From Loripinus fragilis (taxonomy: Eukaryota; Mollusca; Bivalvia; Lucinida; Lucinidae), in contig OZ026520.1 in assembly GCA_964019695.1 (NCBI GenBank), positions 22,706,130 through 22,770,129 of the forward strand: a DNA stretch of 64,000 nucleotides, in the 5' to 3' direction. Below are positions 17,541 through 27,954 of the stretch, one piece after another. The notes beneath the pieces were generated by a model. That model was given only the letters and a program-made list of their open reading frames with translations, was not told the DNA's origin and searched no databases. A program made the translations under genes and the position numbers. Position 1 is the stretch's first letter, and each line of letters begins with the position of its first letter.

Positions 17541-17583
17541 GATGTTGAACTCAGATATGATGATCAAAATGACTTGATCATTC

Positions 17584-17591
17584 TTTTTATA
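17584..17591 (-). promoter_or_regulatory. TATA box of gene E overlapping gene F stop
   Basis: Minus-strand GATATAAAAAG includes the gene F stop TAA (17589-17587) and lies about 44 nt before the gene E ATG. Confidence 0.6.
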
Positions 17592-17979
17592 TCGTGATCA
17601 AGCTATCTATGTTTGAAATGAGATCTTCATAATCCATATCTTCTTCTTCTGAGGCTTGTTGAATTTCTTTCAATACTGCTTCGATGTGAGAAATCACACT
17701 TTCGCTGTTTGCCACATAAGTTAACCAATCCATATAGGTGACAGGAGTGTCATCAATGATTCTCAACATCTCTCGAGCATTACGTTTAGTCCAAAATCTG
17801 ATTCTGAATGTATCAAATGTCTCAAATCGGTTTAACCAGTTCTTGATTCCTGCTCTCGTTTTCAAAAACTCGGCACTGGATGGTTCTAATGATAAAATGT
17901 GGTCTAAAGCTATTTTGTAGACATCAAAATGTAAAATTTGATCTAAGCACACGGTTAGACTTTTGGTGATCGTATACAT
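17587..17979 (-). CDS. Left-arm gene F: unknown, paralogue of gene E
   Basis: 130 aa from ATG 17979, two bases after the gene G stop. Mostly helical, with an acidic C-terminus (QASEEEDMDYEDL). Residues about 50-100 contain the block shared with gene E (ETF-x2-F, W, TP-x-T, W, V-A-x2-S-VI). Function unknown. No TATA box is evident directly upstream, so it may be read from the gene G transcript. Confidence 0.6.
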   Translation of the reverse strand: MYTITKSLTVCLDQILHFDVYKIALDHILSLEPSSAEFLKTRAGIKNWLNRFETFDTFRIRFWTKRNAREMLRIIDDTPVTYMDWLTYVANSESVISHIEAVLKEIQQASEEEDMDYEDLISNIDSLITI

Positions 17980-17981
17980 AT

Positions 17982-18619
17982 TCAGTTATTCAGCAGATAA
18001 TCAGATTCACGACTTGGAAACTTCAAAATAATTTGTGGTTCTATCTGTCTTGGAGTATAATGTCCAATGGCAACGTCATATGAATCTGATCTGTTTATAT
18101 ACCTAATCAGTTCACTGGTTATAAAGTGGTTAATCCCTGCAGCTGTTAAAGATGCCACAGATAAAGATACATCTTGAGTATTCCATGCAGACAATAACCA
18201 TTTGACCTGATACTTAGGAGTTTCTTCCTTTAAGTACAAACATCCATAAAACTTATTACTGTCATAGAAAATTCCATTCAAAAATACTTGATATCTGTGT
18301 CACGAGTACGAATAGAGTAAAGTTTATCCATTGTCAAATTTTTCATTCTAACAACCCAAACACGAGCTTTATCAATACTGTGAAATTTGGAGTAATGTAT
18401 CTTGATCATCTCCGTATGAAATCTTAAGCGCATCTCACCAGGAAGATTTAGTAATTCGTCCATGCTTAGAAGTAGTTGGCCTAGTTCTTGGTGATAGATG
18501 TCCTGAGATTTAGTCTCTAAAGCATTTGACAAGCGTCTCAACCTAAGTTTAAACCATCCTTCTTGAATTTGCTTCCTGAATCCTAACCCTTTAGCTGATT
18601 GTACATCGAAGAAGTCCAT
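17982..18619 (-). pseudogene. Left-arm gene G: unknown, split by a frameshift
   Basis: An upstream frame (113 codons from ATG 18619, starting MDFFDVQSAKGLGFRKQ) meets TGA at 18280-18278 in a T-run, and a second frame of about 99 codons without an ATG begins at the same place and ends at 17982. The simplest reading is one gene of about 212 codons that lost one T in the run near 18281. A sequencing error there would look the same. The N-terminal part is basic and helical; the C-terminal part (FYGCLYLKEETPKYQVKWLL) looks beta-rich. No family recognised. A TATA box on the same strand lies at 18739-18733. Confidence 0.65.
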
Positions 18620-18732
18620 ATCATATGTTGTATTTCTGTCGGTAGTTGATATGCCATAACTGATTTGCTCTCTTTATGTGTTACCTGCAGATGAATTATT
18701 TCTAATGTGATAAGATAGCAATTGTTCTAAGC

Positions 18733-18739
18733 TTTTATA
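18733..18739 (-). promoter_or_regulatory. TATA box of gene G / minus cluster
   Basis: CTATAAAAGC on the minus strand, 114 nt before the gene G ATG. The leader contains CTGCAGGTAACA, which resembles a splice donor, and ACCGACAG near the ATG, which resembles an acceptor. A tiny leader intron is possible but unproven. Confidence 0.4.
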
Positions 18740-19227
18740 GGGTGCAAAAATTTTGAAAATCGGTCCAGGCAAACTCAAGTTATTGGGAAAATATGATTTT
18801 ACTTTTTAGATATCCGGTTCTTGCTTTTTCATGCCAATAAATTATCTCCCTTGAATAAGAAAATTTTAACGGTAAAAAATATGCAAAATTTTGTCAAATT
18901 TGTAATATCTCGGGAATTTTTTATCCGATTGACTTCAAATTTTTACCATAAGATAGCTCTTATATTCAAGTTATCGATTTTACATACAATAAAGGCATGA
19001 TAACTATTATGGGATGGTGTATGCAAATTTGAGACACCATTTCAAACTCATTTTGTTATAGGATTACTTTATATATGAATCGCAAATAATTGCTTATTAA
19101 GTCAGTAGAGATATATACTGACCACTGGTACTCTATTGTCCGCCGAGGCCCGTAGAGAAGCTTTGTGCTTCAGAAACTGTTGAATATGCATTTAAAAAGG
19201 TAGAGCAGCTTCCGCTGTTTAAGGGCG

Positions 19228-19243
19228 CCAACCTTCGGGTTGG
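19228..19243 (+). other. Stable CCAACC-TTCG-GGTTGG hairpin
   Basis: A perfect 6-bp stem closes a C(UUCG)G tetraloop, one of the most stable RNA loops. It lies in a locally GC-rich patch inside otherwise AT-rich sequence. No RNA family is recognised. Confidence 0.5.
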
Positions 19244-19404
19244 AGTGGCTCCGCCTCAAATTCTCTGGTCCATAGAGACATGCAGGAATTTGACTTGTAT
19301 TTGAGACAGTTTCAATCGCCAGGGATTCCGAGGTTAGGATACTACTGGGGGAGTAATGGTGCTGTTTATACAGTGCCTGATACTTCTTGCAAATTTTCAA
19401 AAAT

Positions 19405-19645
19405 TGTAGTCTCGCCTGCACTTTAGGCCTAGCTAAAAATATGTAGTCTTGCCTGCACTTTAGACCTAGTAAAATAATATGTAGTCTCGCCTGACACTTT
19501 AGGTCTAACAAGATAAATGTGATCTAGCCTGCCAGCTTAGACCTAGCTAAAATATGTAGTCTTGCCTGCACTTTAGACCTAGTAAAATAATATGTAGTCT
19601 CGCCTGCAAATCTGAGTCCAGTAAAAATCATGTAGTCTCGCCTTA
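19405..19645. repeat. 36-38-bp tandem repeat, seven units, upstream of polymerase
   Basis: The core TGTAGTCTCGCCTGCACTTT starts near 19405, 19441, 19479, 19517, 19553, 19591 and 19630, with T/C and insertion variants. It ends about 80 bp before the polymerase TATA box. Confidence 0.85.
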
Positions 19646-19788
19646 CACAATGTGAAAAAATTCAGGTACTGAGTCTCAACTGTGAAATTTCAACTGATGA
19701 TTGCAGAAAAATCTGGGTTTTTCCAGTATAAATTGAGCTCGCATTCCCATTCCAGCATCATTTCACTGCAGAACTTCGAACAGTCAAG

Positions 19789-22700
19789 ATGATTAAACGA
19801 CAGAGAGATAATACCCCACCCACTTCTGATGATAAAGACCCTCAACCAAAGTTGGTAGATTATTCAGACACAGAGAGCTCAGATGATGAAGATGATATTA
19901 GACCACCACCAAGGAAAAGAAGAGCTAATACTATGTATTCAGACGATGAAGATTTGACTTCTTATTATACTATCAAGGCAGTCAACGAGAAGAAGTCTAG
20001 ATTATTTCGAGCTCAAGGGAAAGAATTTCAACTCAACATCAAGACTTTCCCTGACAATGTTTCGCCATATCAGTTCATATCAAGATTGTTTGATCAGCTG
20101 GTTGAAGACATCAAAGAAAGATGCCAGATGGAATCCAATGATAAGATGCGGATGACTATTCTTCATCCTGGATTGAAACTGGGTGTCTTTGTGACATGGA
20201 GAGATGTCTCAGCTATGACTGGAGAAGCTGTGTTAGAAGAGATTATGAAAGTGCTCCAGTCCAATGAGAATTTTCGCATCAATGCTGGACAGATGACCAT
20301 TCAAGTCACAGTGGTGAGACTTCCAGTAGGCCGTGGACGTAAACCATTACATGCTGCTCTCTATTTTGAGTCAGAACATATGAGAAAGAATAAACAGAGT
20401 ATTATACAGATCAACAATACCAAAGATGTGATGTGTATGGCGAGAGCTGTGGTGGTGGCGAAATGTAATGCGGACAAAGATGACTCAGAGTCTTGGAAGA
20501 AGAATTGGAGATACATGAGACAATCAGATCGACCTATGCAGACCAGAGAAGCGATGAAGTTACTGGATCAAGCCAAGATTCCTCATACCAAGCCTTGTGG
20601 TATTGAGGAATACAAGAAGATCCAATCTGTACTTGCTCCCAAGTACTTGATCAAAGTCTATTCTCAGTATCCTAAAGATGGACTAATATTCCCACTTCAG
20701 TTCAAGAAGAAGCCTGAGACGAAGGTGATCCATATTTACTTTAATGGAGTAGATCACTATGATGCGATTACAAAGGTGACAGGATTTCTGGGTGCCAGCT
20801 ATTACTGCGAGTATTGTGATGTTGGGTATAAACAAAGAGGAGACCATAGATGTGCTGATGGATGTGAAGATTGCTATATTGACATTCCTTGTATTCCTGG
20901 ACAAAAGATACGTTGTATGGACTGTAAAAGGACTTTTCGTAGTAGAGACTGTTTTGCAAAGCATAAGGCAATAAAGTCTAAGCAGCAAAAATCTATTTGT
21001 CAACTTGTGTATAATTGTGGTAAATGTAATTTTAGGATTGTGGGCAATAAGAAAAATCATGTATGTCCAGGACAGAGAAAATGTAGGAATTGTAAAGAAA
21101 TTGTAGGACCCAATCATCAATGCTATATTCAAAGTTATGAGTGTAAATCTGAGATGACTGAAAATGAAGGAGAAGAAGAGGTTTCTCAACCTAAGAAATC
21201 TCGTTTCATCTTCTTTGATTCCGAGTCAAATCAAGAAACTGGCACACATCAAGTGAATTTCTGTGTTGCTCATAAAGCGTGTGATGATTGCATGGATTTG
21301 CCCATAGATACATTTTGTCAAACTTGTTCAACACAAACAGGTCTGAGAGAATTTATCTTTGAAGGCATAGATACTTTACCACAATTTTGAAATTGGATTT
21401 TAGGAGATGAGAATAAAGGAGTGACATGTATTGCACATAATTTTGGAGGATATGATGGTCAGTTCATCTTACACTATATCTTAGAATATGGTACAGTGAA
21501 ACCTGAAGTGATCATGAATGGAAATACTATACTTAGAATGAAAGTAGGGCGTGTCACATTCCTTGATTCTTAGCAGTTTTTGCATATGAGACTGGCTAAT
21601 TTCCCAGATACCTTTGGCTTGACAGAGATGAAGAAAGGTTACTTTCCTCATCTTGCAAATACACTGGCAAACCAAAAGTATGTGAGACCTTACTTTCCTG
21701 TGGACATGTACAATCCTGGTCAGATGTCTGTCAAGGATCGTGAGGTATTTTTAGCTTGGCATAAAGGGAAAATTGAGAGTGGTGCTATATTTGACTTCAG
21801 ACAGGAGATGGAAGAATACTGTCGTAGTGATGTTGATATTCTAAGACGAGGATGTGCTTGTTTCAGACGAGAATTGATCAACATTAGTGGACTCGATCCT
21901 TTGTCTGAAGCTTGCACTATCGCTCAAGCTTGTTCAAAAGTATGGAGAAAAAATCATATGCCTGAAAACAGTATTGCCATCCTCCCACCTGAAGGCTATC
22001 CTAATCAAAAGAACTACTCTATCAAAGCTGTAAGATGGATTCAAAGTGAAGCCAAGACACGTGGTATTGAGATCAAACATGCATTGAATGGTGGTGAGCA
22101 AGAATCAATGGACATTATGTGGATGGCTACCATGAAGAATCTCGAACTGTATTTGAATTCTATGGATGTTACTGGCATGGATGTCCCACTCATTTTCCAG
22201 ACAGAAACAGAGTTCAACATCATCAGTGTTTGACCATGCATCAGTTGTATATTTTGACTGTTGGCAAGAGTGAAGAGTTATAAAAAGCTGGATATCAGGT
22301 GGTGGAACTTTGGGAATGTGACTATGACAAGAGATACAAAGAAGATCCAGACTTTAGATCTTTGGTGGACTCAGAATTTACAAACTTAGACCCTTTGAGA
22401 CCAAGAGATGCTTTATTTGGTGGAAGAACTAACTCGACCAAACTCTATCAGGAAATCGATGAATCCTCTAGTGAAGAAATCAAGTACATCGATGTGTGTT
22501 CACTCTACCCATATGTTTGCAAGTACGGACTGTTTCCACTTGGACATCCCACCATCTATTCTCAAGAGAATATTGACAAAGACAATATCAGACAGTACTG
22601 TGGATTGATCAAGTGTAAAGTGTTACCACCCACCAATTTGTACCATCCAGTACTTCCTCAGAAATGCAGTCAGAAATTGATGTTTCCATTGTGTAGAAGT

Positions 22701-23777
22701 TGTGCTGAAAAGACAGATCCTCATATGAGATGTACTCATTTACAGGAAGAAGATAGAAGTTTTACAGGGACTTGGGTTACCATCGAATTGTTTGAGGCTT
22801 TGGACAGGGGTTACAAGTTATTGGACGTGTATGAAGTCTGGCATTTCTCAGAGACAGCTCAATATGACAAAGCATCTGGAGAAGGAGGGATTTTTGCTGG
22901 CTATATCGATACATTTCTGAGAATCAAACAAGAATCAAGTGGCTATCCTGATTGGTGCAAGACAGAGCAAGATAAGATCAAGTTCAAGCAAGATTATTTT
23001 GAAGCTGAAGGAATCAGATTGGAAAATGTGGAGAAGAATAAAGGAATGAGAGCTATTGCCAAGATCATGTTAAACAGTCTCTGGGGAAAATTGGCACAGC
23101 GAGACAATATGACCAAGACAGAATATTTCTCAGAACCTTCCAAGTTCTTTGATCTGGTGACGAATCCAAACAAGATTGTCAAGAATGTGGACATTTGCAG
23201 AGAAAATCTTCTACTGGTCAACTGGGAGGATACAGAATCTAGTGTGGAGCCACATGCTTGCAGTAATGTGATTGTCGCAGCCTTCGTCACTGCTCAAGCC
23301 AGATTGAAGCTCTATGGAATCTTGGAAAAGCTGAATGAACGTGTACTCTACTTTGATACAGACTCTATCATCTATCATCACAAACCCCATTTATGGAATC
23401 CTACTATTGTCAACAACAGACTTGGAGAATGGACAGATGAAGTACCCAATGCTAGAATTGTGAAATTTGTTGGCATGGGACCGAAGAACTATGGCTTTGA
23501 ATTTGTGGACAAAGATGGAAAGAGGAAATCAACTTGCAAAGTGAAAGGACTCACTCTAGATTACAATACATCTCAAGTCATTCACTTTAATCAAATGCTG
23601 AACTTGGTGAAGGAAGATACGAAAGACTTTAGAGAAACTGTCAACTACCATCGGATCAGAAAACATAAAGACAAGACTGTGACCACTGAATTGCAATCCA
23701 AGACGTATCGGTTCACTTATACTAAACGTGTTATTGTTGGAGATGGATATACTGTTCCTTATGGGTATTTGGCATAG
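19789..23777 (+). pseudogene. Protein-primed DNA polymerase B, disrupted (element 2)
   Basis: A full-length gene of about 1330 codons. The N-terminal half holds an acidic/basic disordered start (residues 1-55), a conserved block, and a Cys/His-rich zinc-binding region (about 345-445: CEYCDVGYKQRGDHRC, CMDCKRTF, CGKC, CRNC). The exonuclease and palm domains follow. Lesions relative to element 1: TGC to TGA at 21388-21390, TAT to TAG at 21571-21573, loss of one A near 22101, CGA to TAA at 22281-22283. The palm motifs DVCSLYPY, KIMLNSLWGK and YFDTDS beyond the lesions are unchanged, so decay is recent. Confidence 0.93.
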
Positions 23778-23916
23778 AGTAGTTCTGATGATCATGTATT
23801 ATTTCTGATAAACATGTATTGAACTGTGTCAGATGTATTGTACAGTTTCTTTGATGTATTAAACTGTTTTTTTAATTACGTGTTAAACTGTTGGTTCATG
23901 TTCATTAAAATTTGAG

Positions 23917-23926
23917 TATAAATAAA
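23917..23926 (+). promoter_or_regulatory. TATAAATAAA upstream of ATPase (element 2)
   Basis: Same combined TATA/AATAAA sequence as in element 1, 31 nt before the ATPase ATG, with the TTTTTTCACAG tract between. Confidence 0.5.
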
Positions 23927-23956
23927 GTTGTCTTTGTAATTTTTTCACAGTTAGAC

Positions 23957-24655
23957 ATGGCCCTTTCTACGCACCAGTTGGACTCAAATGAAGATATTGG
24001 AAGTTTGTTTTTTAAACATCCTTCTAATATTTTTATTTCTGGCCCAAGTGGATAGGGTAAAACTGAATTTGTTAAAAAGATGATTGAGTTTAAAGAAGAT
24101 TTATTTGATATTTTACCCCAACGTATTGTTTGGTGTTACAAGGAATGGCAAAAATCTTATAATATCTTACAAGAACGTGAGGGGTCAAATATCAAATTTA
24201 TTCAAGGTATTCCCGATGATGAAGATGAGATTGTCACCGATCCCAGTGCAACGCACTTGGTGATTTTTGATGACATGTTAGGAGATAAAGATGAAGAAAA
24301 AATTAAGTTATGGTTTACAAGAAAAGGACATCATAGAAATGCAAGTGTGGTGTACATCACACAAAATTTCTTTCAACTAAGTAAATCTTCTCGCACCATC
24401 AGTTTGAATGCTCATTATTTAGTTTTATTTCAAAGTCCAAGAGATAAGATGCAAATTAAAGTATAAGCAAATCTACTTCAAGCTCCCCATATGATTCATG
24501 CGTTTAACGATGCCACATCTATACCTCACGGATACTTATTGGTCTATTTGAAACCAAATACACCTGATAATCTCAGATTCAGAACACAAATTTTTCAAAA
24601 CTGGTTTACAAAATCAGATCAACAAGGACCTGTTGTCTATTTTCCAGGAGTATAA
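23957..24655 (+). pseudogene. Packaging ATPase, two internal stops (element 2)
   Basis: A 232-codon frame with unchanged length and two stops: TAG at 24053-24055 inside the Walker A loop (after GPSG, before GKT) and TAA at 24464-24466. Walker B (THLVIFDDML) and the RKGHHRNASVVYITQNFF segment are intact. Element 1 keeps a serine-type codon (TCG) at the Walker A position but has a 46-bp deletion just after it. Packaging is the family role in Polintons and giant viruses. Confidence 0.9.
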
Positions 24656-24694
24656 AAAGGTGTGTTTGAGTTTAAATCCATCATTTGTGTCAAA

Positions 24695-25348
24695 ATGGCT
24701 CAACAAACATCAGCTAATCTGATACGTGCTCTGTATAATTTAAGCAGAGAACATGATAGTCATAAAAGAAAATCACTCTTAAATGCTGGTTTAATTGAAA
24801 TGATCAAATGGTTTTCTTTGGCAGCTCGAAAAATTGTTCAGGGTAAGATGAAATTACCTAAACAAACTCAAAAATTTATGGATAGACATCAGGATGATGT
24901 TCGAAAATTAGCAAGTGCAATTCTTGACCCTGAAGTCAAACGCAGTATCATTTTAAAACCTGGAGGTGGTGGATTCTTTGGTGGTGTGATCATTCGAAGT
25001 CTGATTCGATGGGATGGAAATAAGTTGATGAGAAAATTTAACAAGAAAACTAAACCTAAACATCCTAAGAAAAAATCAGTGAAAAAACCTAGAAAACAGA
25101 AAAAAAGAAAGGTTGATGATCGTTTTGTAACAAAACGTAAAAGTAAAAGTCCTGCCTCATGGCAAAATTTAGGTCTTGATTCTCCAAACACAAATGCAAG
25201 ACGATCGTCCATAAATTTAGCAAGATTTACTCCTTTGAGAGCACAAAATTTGTTAAAAAGACATGGATTTGGTGCTACCATGCACATGTTAAATCCAAAC
25301 AAATATCCATCGCCACCTCATTCTGAACGTCGACGACTTCATTTTTAA
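24695..25348 (+). CDS. Basic Polinton protein, Px-like, long paralogue (element 2)
   Basis: 217 aa, first ATG after the TATA box at 24651-24657, which overlaps the ATPase stop. It differs from the element 1 protein by a few substitutions and two extra residues in the Lys/Pro linker (KPKHPKKK), as expected for a tolerant disordered region. Features otherwise as in element 1: KIVQGKMKLP, a GGGGFFGG turn and a basic C-terminal half. Intact. Confidence 0.75.
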   Translation: MAQQTSANLIRALYNLSREHDSHKRKSLLNAGLIEMIKWFSLAARKIVQGKMKLPKQTQKFMDRHQDDVRKLASAILDPEVKRSIILKPGGGGFFGGVIIRSLIRWDGNKLMRKFNKKTKPKHPKKKSVKKPRKQKKRKVDDRFVTKRKSKSPASWQNLGLDSPNTNARRSSINLARFTPLRAQNLLKRHGFGATMHMLNPNKYPSPPHSERRRLHF

Positions 25349-25398
25349 GAAAACTATAAAAGGACTGTACATCAATTTTTTTATACACACTCATAAAC

Positions 25399-25791
25399 AT
25401 GGCTGTAACAACAACACGTCGTAGAAAATTGCAAAATAAAATGAGAAAAAAATCTCTGATTAAAACTTATGGTACATTTTTGGAAGGACTGACTCATTTA
25501 TCCAATAAATGTCGTAAGAAAATGATTCAAGAATCTCCTAAAGAAGTCATTGATTGTGTAGGGGAATGTTGCATCAATCTTATAAAAGGCAATGTACGTC
25601 TGACAAATGCTCAAAAGAATCAGTTACGAGCTAGAAAGCAACATATACGTTTACTGAGTTCTAAGCAAGTTCCACTTGACACAAAAAAGAAAATTATTAA
25701 TCAAAAAGGTGGAGCTTTGTTAGGATTATTGTTAAAACCTTTAATTGCTCCTATCATAGGTTCTGTCTTGGGTGAAATTATCAAAAAATAA
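25399..25791 (+). CDS. Basic Polinton protein, Px-like, short paralogue (element 2)
   Basis: 130 aa, the same protein sequence as in element 1 although the DNA differs at several silent sites. That pattern is consistent with purifying selection before the copies decayed. Arg-rich start, Cys-containing helix, QKGG, then the hydrophobic tail ALLGLLLKPLIAPIIGSVLG. Confidence 0.75.
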   Translation: MAVTTTRRRKLQNKMRKKSLIKTYGTFLEGLTHLSNKCRKKMIQESPKEVIDCVGECCINLIKGNVRLTNAQKNQLRARKQHIRLLSSKQVPLDTKKKIINQKGGALLGLLLKPLIAPIIGSVLGEIIKK

Positions 25792-25798
25792 AAAAAAT

Positions 25799-26590
25799 AT
25801 GGATGGTCGTAAAATGGCTATTGTGCCATTTAAACTTTGGGAAGACATGAAACGCTGGAAAGACGAACAAATTCAAAAACCCAGACTGCCTCCTGATCCT
25901 AATGTATCTGCCACAGCCAGTCTTCAAAGAGACTTATCTTCTGTCATGGCCAATGAAGATTTGTCTGAAGCTGAAAAATCTCAATTATATGGCCAGACCT
26001 TGCACAAATTTAAAACGGCTCATCAAAAAGCTTTAAAAGAAACATCTCTTTTTCCCCCATCTGACCCTAGTTCTTCCAAAATGAATCAATTTGTCATAGA
26101 TAGTGTACCCTCCACTATGAAACGTAAAGCTCAGCTTTTAGTTTCATTTCTAAAAAATAACCCAAATGTGTCCTGGGAAGATGATGGTACAGTCAAACTT
26201 TATGGTAAATCTATTCCAGGGTCTAATATGATTGATTTGGTCAATGATGTCATTAGACATCGAAAAGGCAGTGAACCTACAGGTTGGCAAGCTTTTGCAG
26301 AAGGTTTAAGAGACATGAATATTCCCCAAGATGTGATTGGAAATAGGGAAAGGTGGGACTGGATGCATCGTGCTCCAGAAACTCCTGAAACGGATTATAT
26401 CACTCCCAAACAAAAACGCACTATCAGAAAAACAGCAAGTCGTATTCCCGTTTCTGTCAGGTCTGCAAAGAGTTTGAGTGTTAGGAAACGTATCAAAGAC
26501 CATTTCTCATCCCCTGCATTTTTATCTGCCACCAAAAAACGTATAAAAGAAGAGTTTTCTTCTCCATGGGTCAGTTACAATGAAGCTTGA
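25799..26590 (+). CDS. Conserved Polinton protein of unknown function, 263 aa (element 2)
   Basis: Intact. It starts at the ATG seven bases after the 130-aa gene stop and overlaps the integrase start by 11 bp. Conserved middle block with KAQLLVSFLKNN, WEDDGTVKLYGK and PTGWQAFAEGL; basic C-terminus with repeated RKRIKDHFSSP/KKRIKEEFSSP. Position between core-type proteins and integrase is kept in both elements. A link to integration or chromatin is possible from position alone. Confidence 0.7.
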   Translation: MDGRKMAIVPFKLWEDMKRWKDEQIQKPRLPPDPNVSATASLQRDLSSVMANEDLSEAEKSQLYGQTLHKFKTAHQKALKETSLFPPSDPSSSKMNQFVIDSVPSTMKRKAQLLVSFLKNNPNVSWEDDGTVKLYGKSIPGSNMIDLVNDVIRHRKGSEPTGWQAFAEGLRDMNIPQDVIGNRERWDWMHRAPETPETDYITPKQKRTIRKTASRIPVSVRSAKSLSVRKRIKDHFSSPAFLSATKKRIKEEFSSPWVSYNEA

Positions 26591-27650
26591 ACAGTTGTAT
26601 TACAATCCTAAAAGTCCTGCTGCGTATGCAGGTGAACAAGCTTTGTACAAACTTGCTAAACAATCATCCAAAAAAGTAAAACTTCAAGATGTTAGAGACT
26701 GGTTAAGAAAACAACAAACTTATACTTTACATAAACCTATTCATAAAAAGTTTTTGCGACGCAAAACGGTAGTGGCTGGAATTGATACTCAGTGGCAAGC
26801 AGATTTGGCAGACTTATCAAAATTATCAAAGTTCAATGACAAACATAGATATTTACTTTGCATCATAGATGTCTTTTCAAAATATGCATGGGTGGTACCT
26901 ATTAAAGATAAAACTGGAAAAACTTTAGTCATTGCTTTCAAATCTGTGTTAAAAAGTGGACGATGTCCAAAAAGTTTGCAAACAGATAAAGGAACTGAAT
27001 TCAAAAATAAAGAATTTCAAAATTTCCTGAAAACTAAGAAGATTCATTTCTTCACTACTGAAAATCCTGAAACCAAAGCCAGTATTGTCGAACGTTTTCA
27101 AAGAACTTTGAAAACTCGCATGTGGAAATATTTTACTCATCATCGCACTTTGCGATATGTAGACATTCTTCCTAAATTAGTACATGGTTACAATCACGCT
27201 TATCATCGAAGTATTAAATGTGCACCTGTGTCTGTGACTCTTAAAAATGAACCACAGGTGTCAGAAAACTTATATGGAAAATCCAATTCTAAAAAAGTCA
27301 AACCAAAATTCAAAGTGGGTGATTTTGTGCGTATCAATAAAACAAAACGCACATTTGATAAAGGTTATTTACCAAACTGGACACGAGAATTATTTCAAAT
27401 TTTAGCAGTGGTCAAAACTCAGATTCCTATCACCTATAAAATAAAAGATCTTGAGGGTGAAGTGGTCAAAGGTACCTTTTATTCACACGAGTTACAACGT
27501 GTAGAGAAAGAGCAAATTTACGTAATTGATTCTGTTTTAGATCACAGAAAACGTAAAATAGGAAAAAAGTGGGTGAAAGAAATTAAAGTTCACTGGAAAG
27601 GTTACCCTTCAAAATTTGACAGTTGGATTTTAGAATCTGATCTTGTATAA
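26580..27650 (+). CDS. Retroviral-type integrase with chromodomain (element 2)
   Basis: 356 aa, intact. It catalyses strand transfer of element ends. The D,D-35-E triad is visible: Asp in QADLADL (about 79), Asp in LQTDKGTEF (about 140), Glu in ASIVERF (about 176). The last 45 residues (YVIDSVLDHRKRK ... VKEIKVHWKGYPSKFDSW) form a chromodomain with the typical W-K-G-Y and W aromatic cage elements, expected to bind methylated histone tails and bias target choice. This is the only complete integrase in the window and could in principle act on both elements' ends. Confidence 0.95.
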   Translation: MKLEQLYYNPKSPAAYAGEQALYKLAKQSSKKVKLQDVRDWLRKQQTYTLHKPIHKKFLRRKTVVAGIDTQWQADLADLSKLSKFNDKHRYLLCIIDVFSKYAWVVPIKDKTGKTLVIAFKSVLKSGRCPKSLQTDKGTEFKNKEFQNFLKTKKIHFFTTENPETKASIVERFQRTLKTRMWKYFTHHRTLRYVDILPKLVHGYNHAYHRSIKCAPVSVTLKNEPQVSENLYGKSNSKKVKPKFKVGDFVRINKTKRTFDKGYLPNWTRELFQILAVVKTQIPITYKIKDLEGEVVKGTFYSHELQRVEKEQIYVIDSVLDHRKRKIGKKWVKEIKVHWKGYPSKFDSWILESDLV

Positions 27651-27654
27651 AAGC

Positions 27655-27954
27655 ATGAAAATGGATCTCAGAGGATCATTTGTACGTGGTGACACTGCTT
27701 CAGTACAATGTGCAGAAGGTCGTGATCGAATTGTTAAAAATCGGTTCACTTTTTTTGCTCAGATCATTGTTGTATACATGATCATTATCACATCATTAGT
27801 TCAAATCAGTCTGAGAAGTCCAGATAAAGAATTGTGGCTAATTTTACTCAGTAGTTCTATCGGTTACATACTACCATCCCCAGGTTTAAAATTTAGAAAA
27901 CAAACTAATCCAATTTCTGCTGACGAAACAGATTCACCCAAACTCAAACCATGA
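27655..27954 (+). CDS. Small two-helix membrane protein (element 2)
   Basis: 99 aa, intact and nearly identical to the element 1 copy (Ser/Cys difference near residue 19). Two hydrophobic helices separated by a short polar turn (RSPDKE). ATG four bases after the integrase stop; its own stop overlaps the minor capsid ATG. Confidence 0.7.
   Translation: MKMDLRGSFVRGDTASVQCAEGRDRIVKNRFTFFAQIIVVYMIIITSLVQISLRSPDKELWLILLSSSIGYILPSPGLKFRKQTNPISADETDSPKLKP

Larger units (their letters stand above)
18740..19788. other. Gene-free region between left-arm cluster and polymerase
   Basis: About 1 kb with no convincing gene. It contains an AT-rich stretch, a hairpin with TTCG loop (19228-19243), a 36-38-bp tandem repeat (19405-19645) and a TATA box (TATAAAT, 19727-19733) 56 nt before the polymerase ATG. 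It separates the divergent transcription units and is a reasonable place for an enhancer or replication control region. Confidence 0.6.

Noticed and set aside
19170..19511. 113-aa minus frame upstream of the polymerase
   Set aside because: It reads through the 36-38-bp tandem repeat, which explains its repetitive protein.
19405..19645. CRISPR-like array
   Set aside because: Direct tandem units with no spacers, in a eukaryotic element.
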